Below the pieces are notes generated by a model. The model was not told the DNA's origin. It worked only from the letters and a program-made list of their open reading frames with translations, and ran no database searches. Made by a program: the position numbers and the translations under genes. A DNA stretch of 64,000 nt from Hyphomicrobiales bacterium (GTDB lineage Bacteria; Pseudomonadota; Alphaproteobacteria; Rhizobiales; Kaistiaceae). Where the stretch lies: positions 1 to 64,000 of the forward strand of contig JAFKKF010000019.1 of assembly GCA_017305635.1 (NCBI GenBank), read 5' to 3'. Positions 26,225 through 34,487 of this stretch are shown here, piece after piece (position 1 is the stretch's first letter; the number at the start of each line of letters is the position of its first letter).

Positions 26225-27106
26225 TCACGCGTTCGCCGGCCGGACGCTTGCCGGCCTGAGCACGAGGACGACGACCATGGCGAGCACCGCGATATAGTCG
26301 CGGAACTGGCTCGGCACGAACCAGGGATCGCCGCCGAGCAGCGAGCCGAAATCGACGGCGATGACGACGTTCTGCGCGAGCGACAGGACGAAGGCGCCGA
26401 TCACCGCGCCGAAGACGTTGCTGAGCCCGCCGATGGTCACCGCCGCGAAGACCGGAAGCAGGATGATCAGGTCCATGTTCGGCTGGAGCCGCGTCTCCAG
26501 CGCGATCAGCGAGCCGCCGATCGCCGCGTAGGCGCCGGTGACGAACCACATCAGGCGGATCATGCGGTCGCCCGGAATGCCGCGCGTCACCGCGAGGTCG
26601 TAGTTGCTGGCGAGCGCCCGCAGCGCCGAGCCGTGGCGCGTGTGGTAGAGGAAGAGCTGGAGCAGCACCATGAAGCCGACGGTGGCGAGCACCACGATCA
26701 GGTCGAGCGAGGTGAAGATCGCGCCGCCCACCTGGATGGTGGAGCTGCTCGTCTCGATGATGATGGCGGAACCGCCGAAGACCGAGGCGATGATCGCGCG
26801 GATGAAGAGTGCCACGCCCCAGGAGACGATCATCTTGCCCTCCGGCGCGATCGCCCTGAGCCGGCTGAAGACGAGGGCGTCGACCAGCACGGCCAGCCCG
26901 CCGACCAGCACCGCACCGACGGCGATGGCCGCCACGATCGGCAGGCCGAGCTTGGTCCCGGCATAGGTCGCGTAGCCGCCGACCACGGCATACTGGATAT
27001 GGGCGAAGTTGGCGAAGCGCAGGATCGAGTAGGACAGTGCGATGCCGACCGCGATGATCGCGATCTCGCTCCCATAGACGATCGAGTTGACGAGAACCTG
27101 TAGCAC
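26225..27106 (-). CDS. livH: ABC transporter permease, LivH type
   Basis: The 293-residue permease begins LQVLVNSIVYGSEIAIIAVG and has the LivH core SYSILRFANFAHIQYAVVGG, TRHGSALRALASNYDLAVTRG (coupling helix) and NVFGAVIGAFVLSLAQNVV. The start is GTG 27106, preceded by GAGGG about seven bases upstream; no ATG fits. It is separated from the substrate-binding protein gene by 97 bases that contain a strong hairpin. Confidence 0.92.
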   Translation of the reverse strand: MLQVLVNSIVYGSEIAIIAVGIALSYSILRFANFAHIQYAVVGGYATYAGTKLGLPIVAAIAVGAVLVGGLAVLVDALVFSRLRAIAPEGKMIVSWGVALFIRAIIASVFGGSAIIIETSSSTIQVGGAIFTSLDLIVVLATVGFMVLLQLFLYHTRHGSALRALASNYDLAVTRGIPGDRMIRLMWFVTGAYAAIGGSLIALETRLQPNMDLIILLPVFAAVTIGGLSNVFGAVIGAFVLSLAQNVVIAVDFGSLLGGDPWFVPSQFRDYIAVLAMVVVLVLRPASVRPANA

Positions 27107-27146
27107 GCACCCTCTTCGGCCGCCGGCGATGGTCGCATCATGAACA

Positions 27147-27170
27147 TGGCCGGGCAAGCGCCCGGCCATG
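27147..27170. promoter_or_regulatory. Intercistronic hairpin between binding-protein and permease genes
   Basis: ATGGCCGGGC (27147-27156) and GCCCGGCCAT (27161-27170) form a perfect 10-bp stem with a four-base loop. The hairpin sits in the mRNA between the binding-protein stop and livH. Such hairpins often protect the upstream message or cause partial termination, so that binding protein exceeds permease. That role is inferred. Confidence 0.65.
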
Positions 27171-27203
27171 CGGCATTCGCGGAGACGGCGTTTCCGCCGG
27201 CGC

Positions 27204-28319
27204 CTACTGGATGGTCCCGACGGTCTCGAACTTGCCGTCCTTGTACTCGATCAGGTCGAGCGGCGGATCGATGCGCTGGCCGCGATCGTCCCAGGCGATG
27301 GCGCCTGTCGCCCCGACATAGCCCTTCACGGCATTGGGCAGCTCGGCGGCGATCGCCTTCGGATCCTCGCCGACCTTGGCCATGGCCGCGGCGAGCACCT
27401 TCAGCGCGTCATAGCCATAGTAGATGTGGGCGAGCGGCTCCTCGCCCGGCCACTTGGCCTTGTAGGCGGCGAGCACCGCCTTGCCGGTATCGTTGCTGTA
27501 GCCGCCATTGTCGACACCGGACAGCTTGCCGTTCATCCACGCATCGTTCTCGACGGTGAAGATCGAGGGATAGGCCGCGAACCACGGTACGTTCAGGCCG
27601 AGCTCGCGCGCGTTCTTGAAGATGGTGCGCGAATCGTCGCCGTAGCCGGCGCTGATGATCGCCTCGGGAGCCGCCGCGACGACGCTCTGCATGTCGGCGC
27701 GGTAGTCGGGTTGCCCTTCGGTATAGGCGACCGACTTCACCACCTTGCCGCCGGCCTCCTTGAAGGCCGCGCCGGCGGCGTCGGCGACGCCGAGGCCGAA
27801 GGTGTTGTTCGGAACCACCGTGGCGACCGTCTTGATGCCCTTCTTGGCAATGTACTTGCCGAGCTCCTTGCCGAGGATGTCGTCGAGCGGGAGGATCGAG
27901 AAGAGCGTGCCCGGATAGTCGCCGAGCTTGGCGGAGCTCGACGAGGTGTTGATGAGCACCTTGCCTTCCTGCTTGGCGAGTTCGGCAACCGCGATCATCA
28001 GGCTCGAGCCGCCGAACATGATCACCGCCGGCACCTTGTCGACGTCGTAGAGCTTGGTCGCCGCGGTCAGGGCTTCCTGCGTCTTGTACTCGGAATCCTC
28101 GACGATCAGCTTGATCGTCTTGCCGCCGATGCCGCCGGCCTTGTTGATCTCGTCCGCGGCGATCTCGACGCCCCGCGCCATCTGGACGCTGGTATTGACG
28201 TCCTGGCCGGTGAGGTTGGCGATGACGCCGATGGTGATGTCCTCGGCCATGACCGGGCTCATGCCCGCCATTGCGAGGGCCGCGGCGCCGATGGCCGCGA
28301 GCATGGTGTTGCGCTTCAT
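27204..28319 (-). CDS. HAAT-type ABC transporter substrate-binding protein
   Basis: The 371-residue product has a signal peptide (MKRNTMLAAIGAAALAMAGM to about residue 25) and the Peripla_BP_6 fold. It starts with EDITIGVIANLTGQDVNTSV and GVEIAADEINKAGGIGGKTI, has IMFGGSSLMIAVAELAKQEG in the ligand-binding hinge area, and later AYTEGQPDYRADMQSV. LivK-type proteins bind amino acids, short amides, urea or aromatic acids, so the ligand cannot be fixed here. The ATG at 28319 is preceded by GGGGAC. It is the first gene of the operon and is divergent from the nucleoside hydrolase gene. Confidence 0.92.
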   Translation of the reverse strand: MKRNTMLAAIGAAALAMAGMSPVMAEDITIGVIANLTGQDVNTSVQMARGVEIAADEINKAGGIGGKTIKLIVEDSEYKTQEALTAATKLYDVDKVPAVIMFGGSSLMIAVAELAKQEGKVLINTSSSSAKLGDYPGTLFSILPLDDILGKELGKYIAKKGIKTVATVVPNNTFGLGVADAAGAAFKEAGGKVVKSVAYTEGQPDYRADMQSVVAAAPEAIISAGYGDDSRTIFKNARELGLNVPWFAAYPSIFTVENDAWMNGKLSGVDNGGYSNDTGKAVLAAYKAKWPGEEPLAHIYYGYDALKVLAAAMAKVGEDPKAIAAELPNAVKGYVGATGAIAWDDRGQRIDPPLDLIEYKDGKFETVGTIQ

Positions 28320-28474
28320 GGTGTCCCCGTTCCCTTTATCTTCGGAGGCCTCTAATGCGTTCGAACCCGTCGGAGCCGATGCCCATCCGGGCTGCCGGCC
28401 AGCTTGCAAACCTTAGACCAAGGAACGAGCCCAAGCGTCGAAAATCCGATTGAGCCGCCGAAGGATTATCGCGA

Positions 28475-28507
28475 AGCCGGGACCCTGCCGAAGCAATTTT
28501 CCCGGCT
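28475..28507. repeat. 8-bp inverted repeat in divergent intergenic region
   Basis: AGCCGGGA (28475-28482) and TCCCGGCT (28500-28507) are exact inverted copies with 17 bases between them. They lie in the 290-base region between the transporter operon and the nucleoside hydrolase gene, where a regulator could act on both. Confidence 0.4.
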
Positions 28508-28609
28508 CCACCGAGGTCGTGCGCACCTCACGCCGCGGAGCCTCTATTCTCGCCCGTCTGCCCGTCGGCGCGCCATGCCATGCCGGGCGAAGCGATACCG
28601 GAAAGAGCC

Positions 28610-29551
28610 ATGAGCCCACGCAAGATCATCATCGACACCGATCCCGGTCAGGACGACGCCTTCGCCATGCTCCTCGCCCTCGGCTCGCCGGAACTGGAGG
28701 TCGTCGCCGTGACGGCGATCGCCGGGAACGTGCCGGTGTCGAAGACCGAGCGGAACGCGCGCCAGATCCTCGAGCTCGCCGGCCGGCCCGATATCCGCGT
28801 CGCGCCCGGCTGCACGCGGCCGATGGTGAAGCCCCTTAAGACCGCGGAATACGTCCATGGCGACAGCGGGCTCGAGGGCTGGGAGCTGCCCGAGCCCTCG
28901 ACCCCGGCGCTTCCCGTCCACGGCGTCGACCTGATCATCGACACCGTCATGGCCGCGCCGGCGGGCGAGATCACCCTCTGCCCGCTCGGGCCGCTCACCA
29001 ACATCGCCATGGCGCTGATCAAGGAGCCGCGCATCGCGCCGCGCCTCCGCGAGATCGTCCTGATGGGCGGCGGCTACTTCGAGGGCGGCAACACGACGCC
29101 CTCGGCCGAGTTCAACATCTTCGTCGACCCGCACGCCGCCCACGTTGTCTTCACCTCGGGCGTGCCGCTCACCATGGTGCCGATCGACTGCACCTACAAG
29201 GCCATCCTGACCCCCGCCTGGCTCGAACGCCTGAAGGCGGTCGGCAAGCGCACCGCACTCGCTGCCGCCGGCCTCGCCGAGTTCTACCAGCGCTACGGCA
29301 ACCAGAAATTCGGCACCGATTCCTACCCGCTGCACGACCCTTGCGTCATCGGCTACCTGCTTCGGCCGGGCATCTTCGGAGGCCGCAAGTGCTTCGTCGA
29401 GATCGAGATCACCTCGCCGGTCACCATGGGCGCGACCGTCGTCGACTGGTGGAACGTCACCAAGCGGGAGCCCAACTGCATGGTGCTCCGCGACCTCGAC
29501 AATCCGGCCTTCTACGACCTGATGCTGGAGCGGATCGCGCGCCTGCCCTGA
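28610..29551 (+). CDS. Inosine/uridine-preferring nucleoside hydrolase family
   Basis: The 313-residue enzyme has the Asp cluster DTDPGQDDAFAML that binds Ca2+, LTNIAMALIKEPRI, the FNIFVDPHAAHVV block and the C-terminal YPLHDPCVIGYLL with the last Ca2+ ligand Asp. It cleaves N-glycosidic bonds of nucleosides to base and ribose in the cytoplasm. Substrate specificity is not readable. ATG 28610 has GGAAAGAG upstream. It is divergent from the LIV-type transporter and convergent with the M24 gene. Confidence 0.92.
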   Translation: MSPRKIIIDTDPGQDDAFAMLLALGSPELEVVAVTAIAGNVPVSKTERNARQILELAGRPDIRVAPGCTRPMVKPLKTAEYVHGDSGLEGWELPEPSTPALPVHGVDLIIDTVMAAPAGEITLCPLGPLTNIAMALIKEPRIAPRLREIVLMGGGYFEGGNTTPSAEFNIFVDPHAAHVVFTSGVPLTMVPIDCTYKAILTPAWLERLKAVGKRTALAAAGLAEFYQRYGNQKFGTDSYPLHDPCVIGYLLRPGIFGGRKCFVEIEITSPVTMGATVVDWWNVTKREPNCMVLRDLDNPAFYDLMLERIARLP

Positions 29552-29557
29552 GGGGCG

Positions 29558-30733
29558 TCAGTCCTTGACGACGAGCGTGCGCGGGAAGTCCGTCAGGATT
29601 TCGGGCGCGCCGGCCTCGGTGACGCGGAACGTCTCGCTCAGCTCGAAGCCCCAGTCGTCCTGCCACATGCCGAGGATCATGTGGAAGCACATGTCCGGCC
29701 TGAGCACTGTGCGGTCCCCCTGCCGCAGGCTCGCCGTGCGCTCGCCCCAGTCCGGCGGATAGTTGAGGCCGATGGAATAGCCGATGCGCGAGGCCTTTTC
29801 GTAGCCGGCCCTCGCGATCACGCGCCGCCACGCCGCCTCCACTTCCTCGCAGGTGACGCCGGCGCGGGCCGCGCCGAGCGCCGTGTCGAGCCCCTCCTCG
29901 ACCACCCCGCTGAAGCGGCGGAGCGCCTCAGGCGGGCGGCCGAAATAGACCGTGCGGGCGAGCGCCGCATGGTAGCGGTTGTGGCACCCGCCGAGCTCCA
30001 GGTAGCCGACCGTATCCGCCTGGTAGCGGTCGCCCGACCAGGTGAGGTGCGGCGCCGCGCTCTTCGCCCCGGTCGGCACCGAAGGCAGGGCCGCCGGATA
30101 GTCGCCCCAGAAATCCGCCGTGCCGCCGATCTGGGCCGCCATGATCGCCGCCACCGCGTCGTTCTCGCGCACGCCCGGCGCCACCGCCTCCATGCCCGCC
30201 GCCATGGCGCGCGACACGATCGCCGCCGCGCCCCGCATCATCGCGATCTCGGCGGGTGACTTGACGATGCGCGCCCACGCCACCAGCCGCGTCGCATCGG
30301 CGAAGCACGCATCGGGCAGGCCGCGCACGAGCTCGGCATGGGTCTTCGCCGTGTAGTACCAGGAATCGAGCTCCACCCCGACCGGCTTCCGCCCGCGCCC
30401 GCGCCGGATCAATTCCTCGGCGAGGAAGGATGCCGGATGCCGTTCCGGCGAATCGACGTAGGTCTCCGGATAGGGAACGATGCTCTCGTCGTTCAGGAAC
30501 GTGGTCAGCGCCGCGCCCGGCGCATCCATGGCGCGCCCCACCCAGAGCGGCTCCTCGCGATCGTCCGTCACCACCACGAACTGGTGCACGTAGAACGACC
30601 AGCCGTCATAGCCGGTGAGATAGTTCATGCTTGCCGGGTCGGCGACGACCAGCGTCTCGATGCCCGCTTCCGCCATGGCCCGCTTCACGCGGGCCAGCCG
30701 CCCCATATATTCGCCGCGCGGAAACGCGCTCAT
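29558..30733 (-). CDS. M24-family protein, ectoine-hydrolase/creatinase-like
   Basis: The 391-residue protein has the two-domain creatinase/prolidase layout. The N-domain spans about residues 10-150 (METLVVADPASMNYLTGYDG-like start) and the pita-bread domain follows. The usual five metal ligands are mostly missing: LELGGCHNRYHAALARTVYF replaces the two Asp motif, IGYSIGLNYPPDWGE replaces the GHGIG His motif and CFHMILGMW replaces the EPG Glu. This is the pattern of metal-free relatives such as creatinase and DoeA. Hydrolysis of a small amide or amidine-type compound is plausible. It is seven bases downstream of the luciferase-like gene on the same strand. Confidence 0.8.
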   Translation of the reverse strand: MSAFPRGEYMGRLARVKRAMAEAGIETLVVADPASMNYLTGYDGWSFYVHQFVVVTDDREEPLWVGRAMDAPGAALTTFLNDESIVPYPETYVDSPERHPASFLAEELIRRGRGRKPVGVELDSWYYTAKTHAELVRGLPDACFADATRLVAWARIVKSPAEIAMMRGAAAIVSRAMAAGMEAVAPGVRENDAVAAIMAAQIGGTADFWGDYPAALPSVPTGAKSAAPHLTWSGDRYQADTVGYLELGGCHNRYHAALARTVYFGRPPEALRRFSGVVEEGLDTALGAARAGVTCEEVEAAWRRVIARAGYEKASRIGYSIGLNYPPDWGERTASLRQGDRTVLRPDMCFHMILGMWQDDWGFELSETFRVTEAGAPEILTDFPRTLVVKD

Positions 30734-30740
30734 GGCCCGC

Positions 30741-31658
30741 TCAGAAATATTCCGGGAAATCCGCCCGGAATTTCTCGATGGCGCGGATGTGGGAGCGCGG
30801 ATCGGCGAGCCCGCCGATCGGCGCCTTGTTCCAGCGCTTCTCGGCCTCGACCCAGCGCTCCGGCATGGTGTTGACGGTGATGTGGGTGGCGCCGATCCGC
30901 CGCCAGTCCTCCATCTCCCTGCGCAGCTCCTCGGGGCTGCGGTCGATGATCGTCATGGTCGCCTCGATGCCGATCCTGTCCGGGTCGCGCCCGTAGGAGA
31001 CCGCAAGCGCGCGCATCTTGTCGATGCTCGCCTTGCCGAAATCGTCGGCCTGGAAGTTGGGCAGCCAGCCGTCGCCGAGCTTGGCGGTGCGCCGGATGGC
31101 GGCATCGGAAATGCCGCCGATCCATACCGGGATCGGCCGCTGGACGGGCAGCGGATTGATGCCGCCGTCCTCGATCCGGTGGAACTGGCCCTCGTAGGTG
31201 ATGAGGTCGTCGAGCCACAGCCGCCGCAACACCTCGATCTGCTCGTCCATGCGCTTGCCGCGATTGGGAAAATTCTCGCCGCAGGCCTCGAATTCCTCCG
31301 GCTTCACCCCCACCCCGACGCCGAGGCGGAGCCGGCCGCCGGAGAGCACGTCGACCTCCGCCGCCTGCTTGGCGACCAGCGCCGTGCCGCGCATGGGCAA
31401 CACCAGCACGCCGGTTACCAGCTCGACCCGCTTCGTCACCGCCGCGAGATAGCCGAACAGGACGAGGATCTCGTGGAACATGTCCTCCGCGTCATGGACG
31501 TATTTCCAGTCGGGCCGGCTCTTCTTGTTGAGGCCGATGATCTGGTCGAAGGCGGTCAGGTGCGCATAGCCGAGCTCGTCCGCGGCCTGCGCGAAGTCCC
31601 GGACGTTCACCGGATCGAGCCCGATCTCGAATTGCGGGAAGAGCGCGCCGATCTTCAT
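30741..31658 (-). CDS. Luciferase-like (LLM) flavin/F420 oxidoreductase
   Basis: The 305-residue TIM-barrel enzyme shows the LLM pattern of the TIGR03619-like group: ELGYAHLTAFDQIIGL, TKRVELVTGVLVLPMRGTAL, GGRLRLGVGVGVKPEEFEAC and PIPVWIGGISDAAIRRTAKL. It oxidises small substrates with FMN or F420. Cofactor and substrate are not evident. The ATG at 31658 has a strong AAGGAG site nine bases upstream. It is the first gene of a pair with the M24 gene. Confidence 0.87.
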   Translation of the reverse strand: MKIGALFPQFEIGLDPVNVRDFAQAADELGYAHLTAFDQIIGLNKKSRPDWKYVHDAEDMFHEILVLFGYLAAVTKRVELVTGVLVLPMRGTALVAKQAAEVDVLSGGRLRLGVGVGVKPEEFEACGENFPNRGKRMDEQIEVLRRLWLDDLITYEGQFHRIEDGGINPLPVQRPIPVWIGGISDAAIRRTAKLGDGWLPNFQADDFGKASIDKMRALAVSYGRDPDRIGIEATMTIIDRSPEELRREMEDWRRIGATHITVNTMPERWVEAEKRWNKAPIGGLADPRSHIRAIEKFRADFPEYF

Positions 31659-32068
31659 GCACCAGACTCCTTGCCGGCGCCCCGCGCCGCAGCCGCAGTC
31701 TGGCCCAGCCGTGGCCTTTCCGCGAGGGAGAAGCGCCTCTTCCCATACGGTCGCCGCAAGAGAAAATCCGGCCCGCCGCGTCTTCTGCCGAAGAAAGCCG
31801 GCCGGCCCCGGAGGTCGGCCATGGCCCCCGACTCGCGCTCGCCGGACGAAAGCCTAGCGCGTGCGGATTTCTTGCCGGTCCTTTGCCGATCGTAACCACG
31901 TCGGTGCGCGGCGACGCCTCTCCCTCCAGCGGCCTTCCGCCATCCCCGCGAAATGCCGTGGTTAACGTTTACGGGAAAATTCAACGAAAAACCGAGATAC
32001 GGATTCAGCCATTCTTGAATTGTGCCTGCTACGACGGCGCTTCGTAGGCAATCTGGCAGGATTCTCGG
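31659..32068. other. 410-base intergenic region upstream of TadG-like gene
   Basis: No coding potential beyond shadows of neighbouring frames. The right part (31960-32030) is clearly AT-richer than the surroundings (TTTACGGGAAAATTCAACG, GCCATTCTTGAATTG), so a promoter for the TadG-like gene is likely. No single -35/-10 pair stands out. A 6-bp hairpin (CTACGA 32029-32034, TCGTAG 32042-32047) precedes the ribosome site. Confidence 0.4.
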
Positions 32069-33709
32069 GTGTCCACCATGCTGAATGCTTTCATTTCCCG
32101 CCTCGTCGGCAAGGTCCGCGGCTTCGGCGCCGACCGGCGCGGCAATGTCGCCATGATCTTCGGCATCGCCGCGGTACCGACCATCCTCGCGGTCGGCGGC
32201 TTCATCGACTACGAGCGCGGCTCGCTGGCGCGCGCCCAGATGCAGGACGCGCTCGACGCCACCGCGCTCGCGCTGCACACCGATGCCGCGACGATGACGC
32301 AGACGCAGATGAACGACTTCGCCACCAAGTATTTCGCGGCGAACTTCGCCAACAGCGACGCCTTCGACGTCGTCGTCACGCCGAACTACGACAAGGGCGG
32401 CCCGACGGTCACCGTCACCGGCAGCGCCTCGGTCAATACGAACTTCCTCCCGATCATCGGCATCAAGAAGCTCGACATCGGCGCGGTCGCGACCACCACC
32501 TGGGGTCGCTCGCGCCTGCGCGTCGCGCTCGTCCTCGACAACACGCTGTCGATGAAGCAGGACGGCAAGATGGACGCGCTGAAGACCGCCACCACCAACC
32601 TCCTCGGCCAGCTGAAGAAGGCCGCCACGGTCGACGGCGACGTCTATGTCTCGATCATTCCGTTCGGCAAGGACGTCAACGCCGACAAGACCAACTACAC
32701 CAAGAGCTGGGTGCGGTGGGACTGGACCAACTCGGACGGCAGCCTTTCGACCGAAAGCTGGGACGCCAATAACGGCAGTTGCACCGTTTCCGGGAAGAGC
32801 CCGCGCGCCACCTGCACGTCTTCGGGCTCCTGCAGCATCTCTAGCAAGACCACGCAGAGTTCCTGCACCACCCCCTCGTGCAGCATCTCGGGCAAGACCA
32901 CGCAGAGCGCCTGCACCTCGGCCGGCACCTGCAGCATCTCGAGCAAGACCACGCAGAGCACCTGCACCGCGGCCGGCACCTGCAGCAAGAGCTCGTACAC
33001 GAGCCAGAGCACCTGCACGTCGAACCGGGGAACCTGGACGGCGGGCGTCTGGACCACCGGCGTGTGGAGCTCGGGCGTGTGGACCGCCGGCGTCTGGACC
33101 CCCGCCGCCCACAGCACCTGGAACGGCTGCATCATGGACCGCGACCAGGACTACGACGTCCAGAACACCGCGCCGACCTCCGGCTCGACGCTCTTCCCCG
33201 CCGAGCAGTACACTGAGAACAGCGGCTGCCCCGGCAAGCTGATCGGGCTGACCTATAGCTGGACCGACCTGCAGAAGGTGGTCGACGGCATGTCGCCGGC
33301 GGGCACGACCAACCAGACCATCGGCCTGCAATGGGGCTGGCAGTCGCTGACCGCGGCGCCCTTCACCGTCCCGGCCCTCGACCCGGACTACGACTACAAG
33401 ACGGTGATCATCATGCTCACCGACGGCGTGAATACCGAGAACCGGTGGAACTCCTTCGTCTCGACCGGCAACAGTGCCGTGGACACGCGCGAGCGCGCCC
33501 TCTGCACCAAGCTGCACCAGGAACAGATCACGGTCTGGACGGTGCAGGTCAATACCGGCACGGGAAAGAACAAAGATCCGACGCAGCAGGTGCTGATCGA
33601 CTGCGCCAGCTCCTCGGACAAGTTCTCCGAGCTGACCACCGCCGATCAGATCATCACCACCTTCGACGCCATCGGCAAGGCGCTCACCGACCTCCGCCTC
33701 TCCAGCTGA
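32069..33709 (+). CDS. TadG-like pilus assembly protein with split vWA domain and Cys-rich repeats
   Basis: The 546-residue protein starts with a TadE/TadG-type membrane segment (RRGNVAMIFGIAAVPTILAV). A von Willebrand A domain follows with the MIDAS motif as DNTLSMKQDGKMDALK (DxTxS-like variant) and VIIMLTDGVNTENRW. Between the halves of the vWA domain, residues about 238-351 form a low-complexity insert: five repeats of 16-17 residues with pattern CxISxKTTQSxCT, then four WTxGV repeats, ending at HSTWNGCIMDRDQDYDV. Such proteins act with Tad/Flp pili at the cell surface. GTG 32069 is chosen because AGGA lies seven bases upstream; ATG 32078 is an alternative. No other tad genes are in the window. 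Confidence 0.85.
   Translation: MSTMLNAFISRLVGKVRGFGADRRGNVAMIFGIAAVPTILAVGGFIDYERGSLARAQMQDALDATALALHTDAATMTQTQMNDFATKYFAANFANSDAFDVVVTPNYDKGGPTVTVTGSASVNTNFLPIIGIKKLDIGAVATTTWGRSRLRVALVLDNTLSMKQDGKMDALKTATTNLLGQLKKAATVDGDVYVSIIPFGKDVNADKTNYTKSWVRWDWTNSDGSLSTESWDANNGSCTVSGKSPRATCTSSGSCSISSKTTQSSCTTPSCSISGKTTQSACTSAGTCSISSKTTQSTCTAAGTCSKSSYTSQSTCTSNRGTWTAGVWTTGVWSSGVWTAGVWTPAAHSTWNGCIMDRDQDYDVQNTAPTSGSTLFPAEQYTENSGCPGKLIGLTYSWTDLQKVVDGMSPAGTTNQTIGLQWGWQSLTAAPFTVPALDPDYDYKTVIIMLTDGVNTENRWNSFVSTGNSAVDTRERALCTKLHQEQITVWTVQVNTGTGKNKDPTQQVLIDCASSSDKFSELTTADQIITTFDAIGKALTDLRLSS
32780..33121 (+). repeat. Tandem repeat block inside the TadG-like gene
   Basis: About five degenerate 48-51-base units (core AGCAAGACCACGCAGAGC) encode the Cys repeats up to about 33035. 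Then come short 15-base units coding WTxGV up to about 33105. Near-identity of the middle units at DNA level suggests recent expansion or contraction by slippage or unequal recombination. Confidence 0.75.
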
Positions 33710-33711
33710 TC

Positions 33712-34485
33712 ATGCGTCTCGTCACTGCCTTCGCGGCCGCCAGCCTCCTGGCGGCCGCATCTGCTTCCGCCGCCGACCGGCCCTCCGTCGCCGATCTCCT
33801 GCGCGCCTATCCCGCCCAGTTCAAGGCGATCGAGGGCAACGACCTCGTCTGGCAGGACGGCACGCGGATGCCGATCTCCGACGGCAAGGCGACGAAGAGC
33901 TTCGACGAGACGCTCGACCATCCCGACATCGACGACATGTTCGCCGAGCCCTACGTGAAGGGCGCGCCGGCGCATCTGCCGGCGCTCAACCAGGATCCCG
34001 GCCGCATCCGCTACGAGCCGCTCTTCCGGAAGATGTATGGCGATTGCCGCAAGGGCGGCGTCCGGCCGCATCTCCGCAAGGTCGCCTGGATGCCGTCCAA
34101 GGGTGGCGGCAGCGTGATGTTCACCACCGTCAACGGCGCCGCGGACCATCTCGAGGCGGCGATCCGCGACCTCGAGAAGCTGCCGCCCGACCTCACCAGG
34201 TACCTCGTGCCCCCGACCGGCACGCTCAACTGCCGCGTCATCGCCGGCACCAGCCGCATGAGCATGCACGCCTATGGCGCCGCCATCGACATCAACACCC
34301 GCTTCGCCGACTACTGGCTATGGGCCAGGGCGCCGAAGGCCGGGCCGATCCCCTATCGCAACCGCATCCCGCAGGCCATCGTCGACGTCTTCGAGCGCCA
34401 CGGCTTCATCTGGGGCGGCAAGTGGTATCACTACGACACCATGCACTTCGAATACCGGCCCGAGCTCCTGCCGGCCGCCCGCTGA
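33712..34485 (+). CDS. M15-family metallopeptidase (VanY/endopeptidase-like), exported
   Basis: The 257-residue protein has a signal peptide (MRLVTAFAAASLLAAASASA). The zinc site of M15 D-Ala-D-Ala carboxypeptidase/L-Ala-D-Glu endopeptidases shows as SRMSMHAYGAAIDIN (SxHxxGxAxD) and the C-terminal WYHYDTMHFEYRPE (HxE). It probably trims peptidoglycan in the periplasm. Its ATG lies two bases after the stop of the TadG-like gene, so both are likely cotranscribed. Local wall opening for a pilus-linked protein is a plausible but unproven link. Confidence 0.87.
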   Translation: MRLVTAFAAASLLAAASASAADRPSVADLLRAYPAQFKAIEGNDLVWQDGTRMPISDGKATKSFDETLDHPDIDDMFAEPYVKGAPAHLPALNQDPGRIRYEPLFRKMYGDCRKGGVRPHLRKVAWMPSKGGGSVMFTTVNGAADHLEAAIRDLEKLPPDLTRYLVPPTGTLNCRVIAGTSRMSMHAYGAAIDINTRFADYWLWARAPKAGPIPYRNRIPQAIVDVFERHGFIWGGKWYHYDTMHFEYRPELLPAAR

Positions 34486-34487
34486 GG

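Noticed and set aside
28580-28609. Earlier start of the nucleoside hydrolase gene
   Set aside because: The ribosome site GGAAAGAG lies between this ATG and the one at 28610, and the family begins with the DTDPGQDD region a few residues after the later start.
32780-33121. CRISPR-like array
   Set aside because: The repeats are in frame with a protein, have no spacers of constant length and encode Cys- and Trp-rich units.
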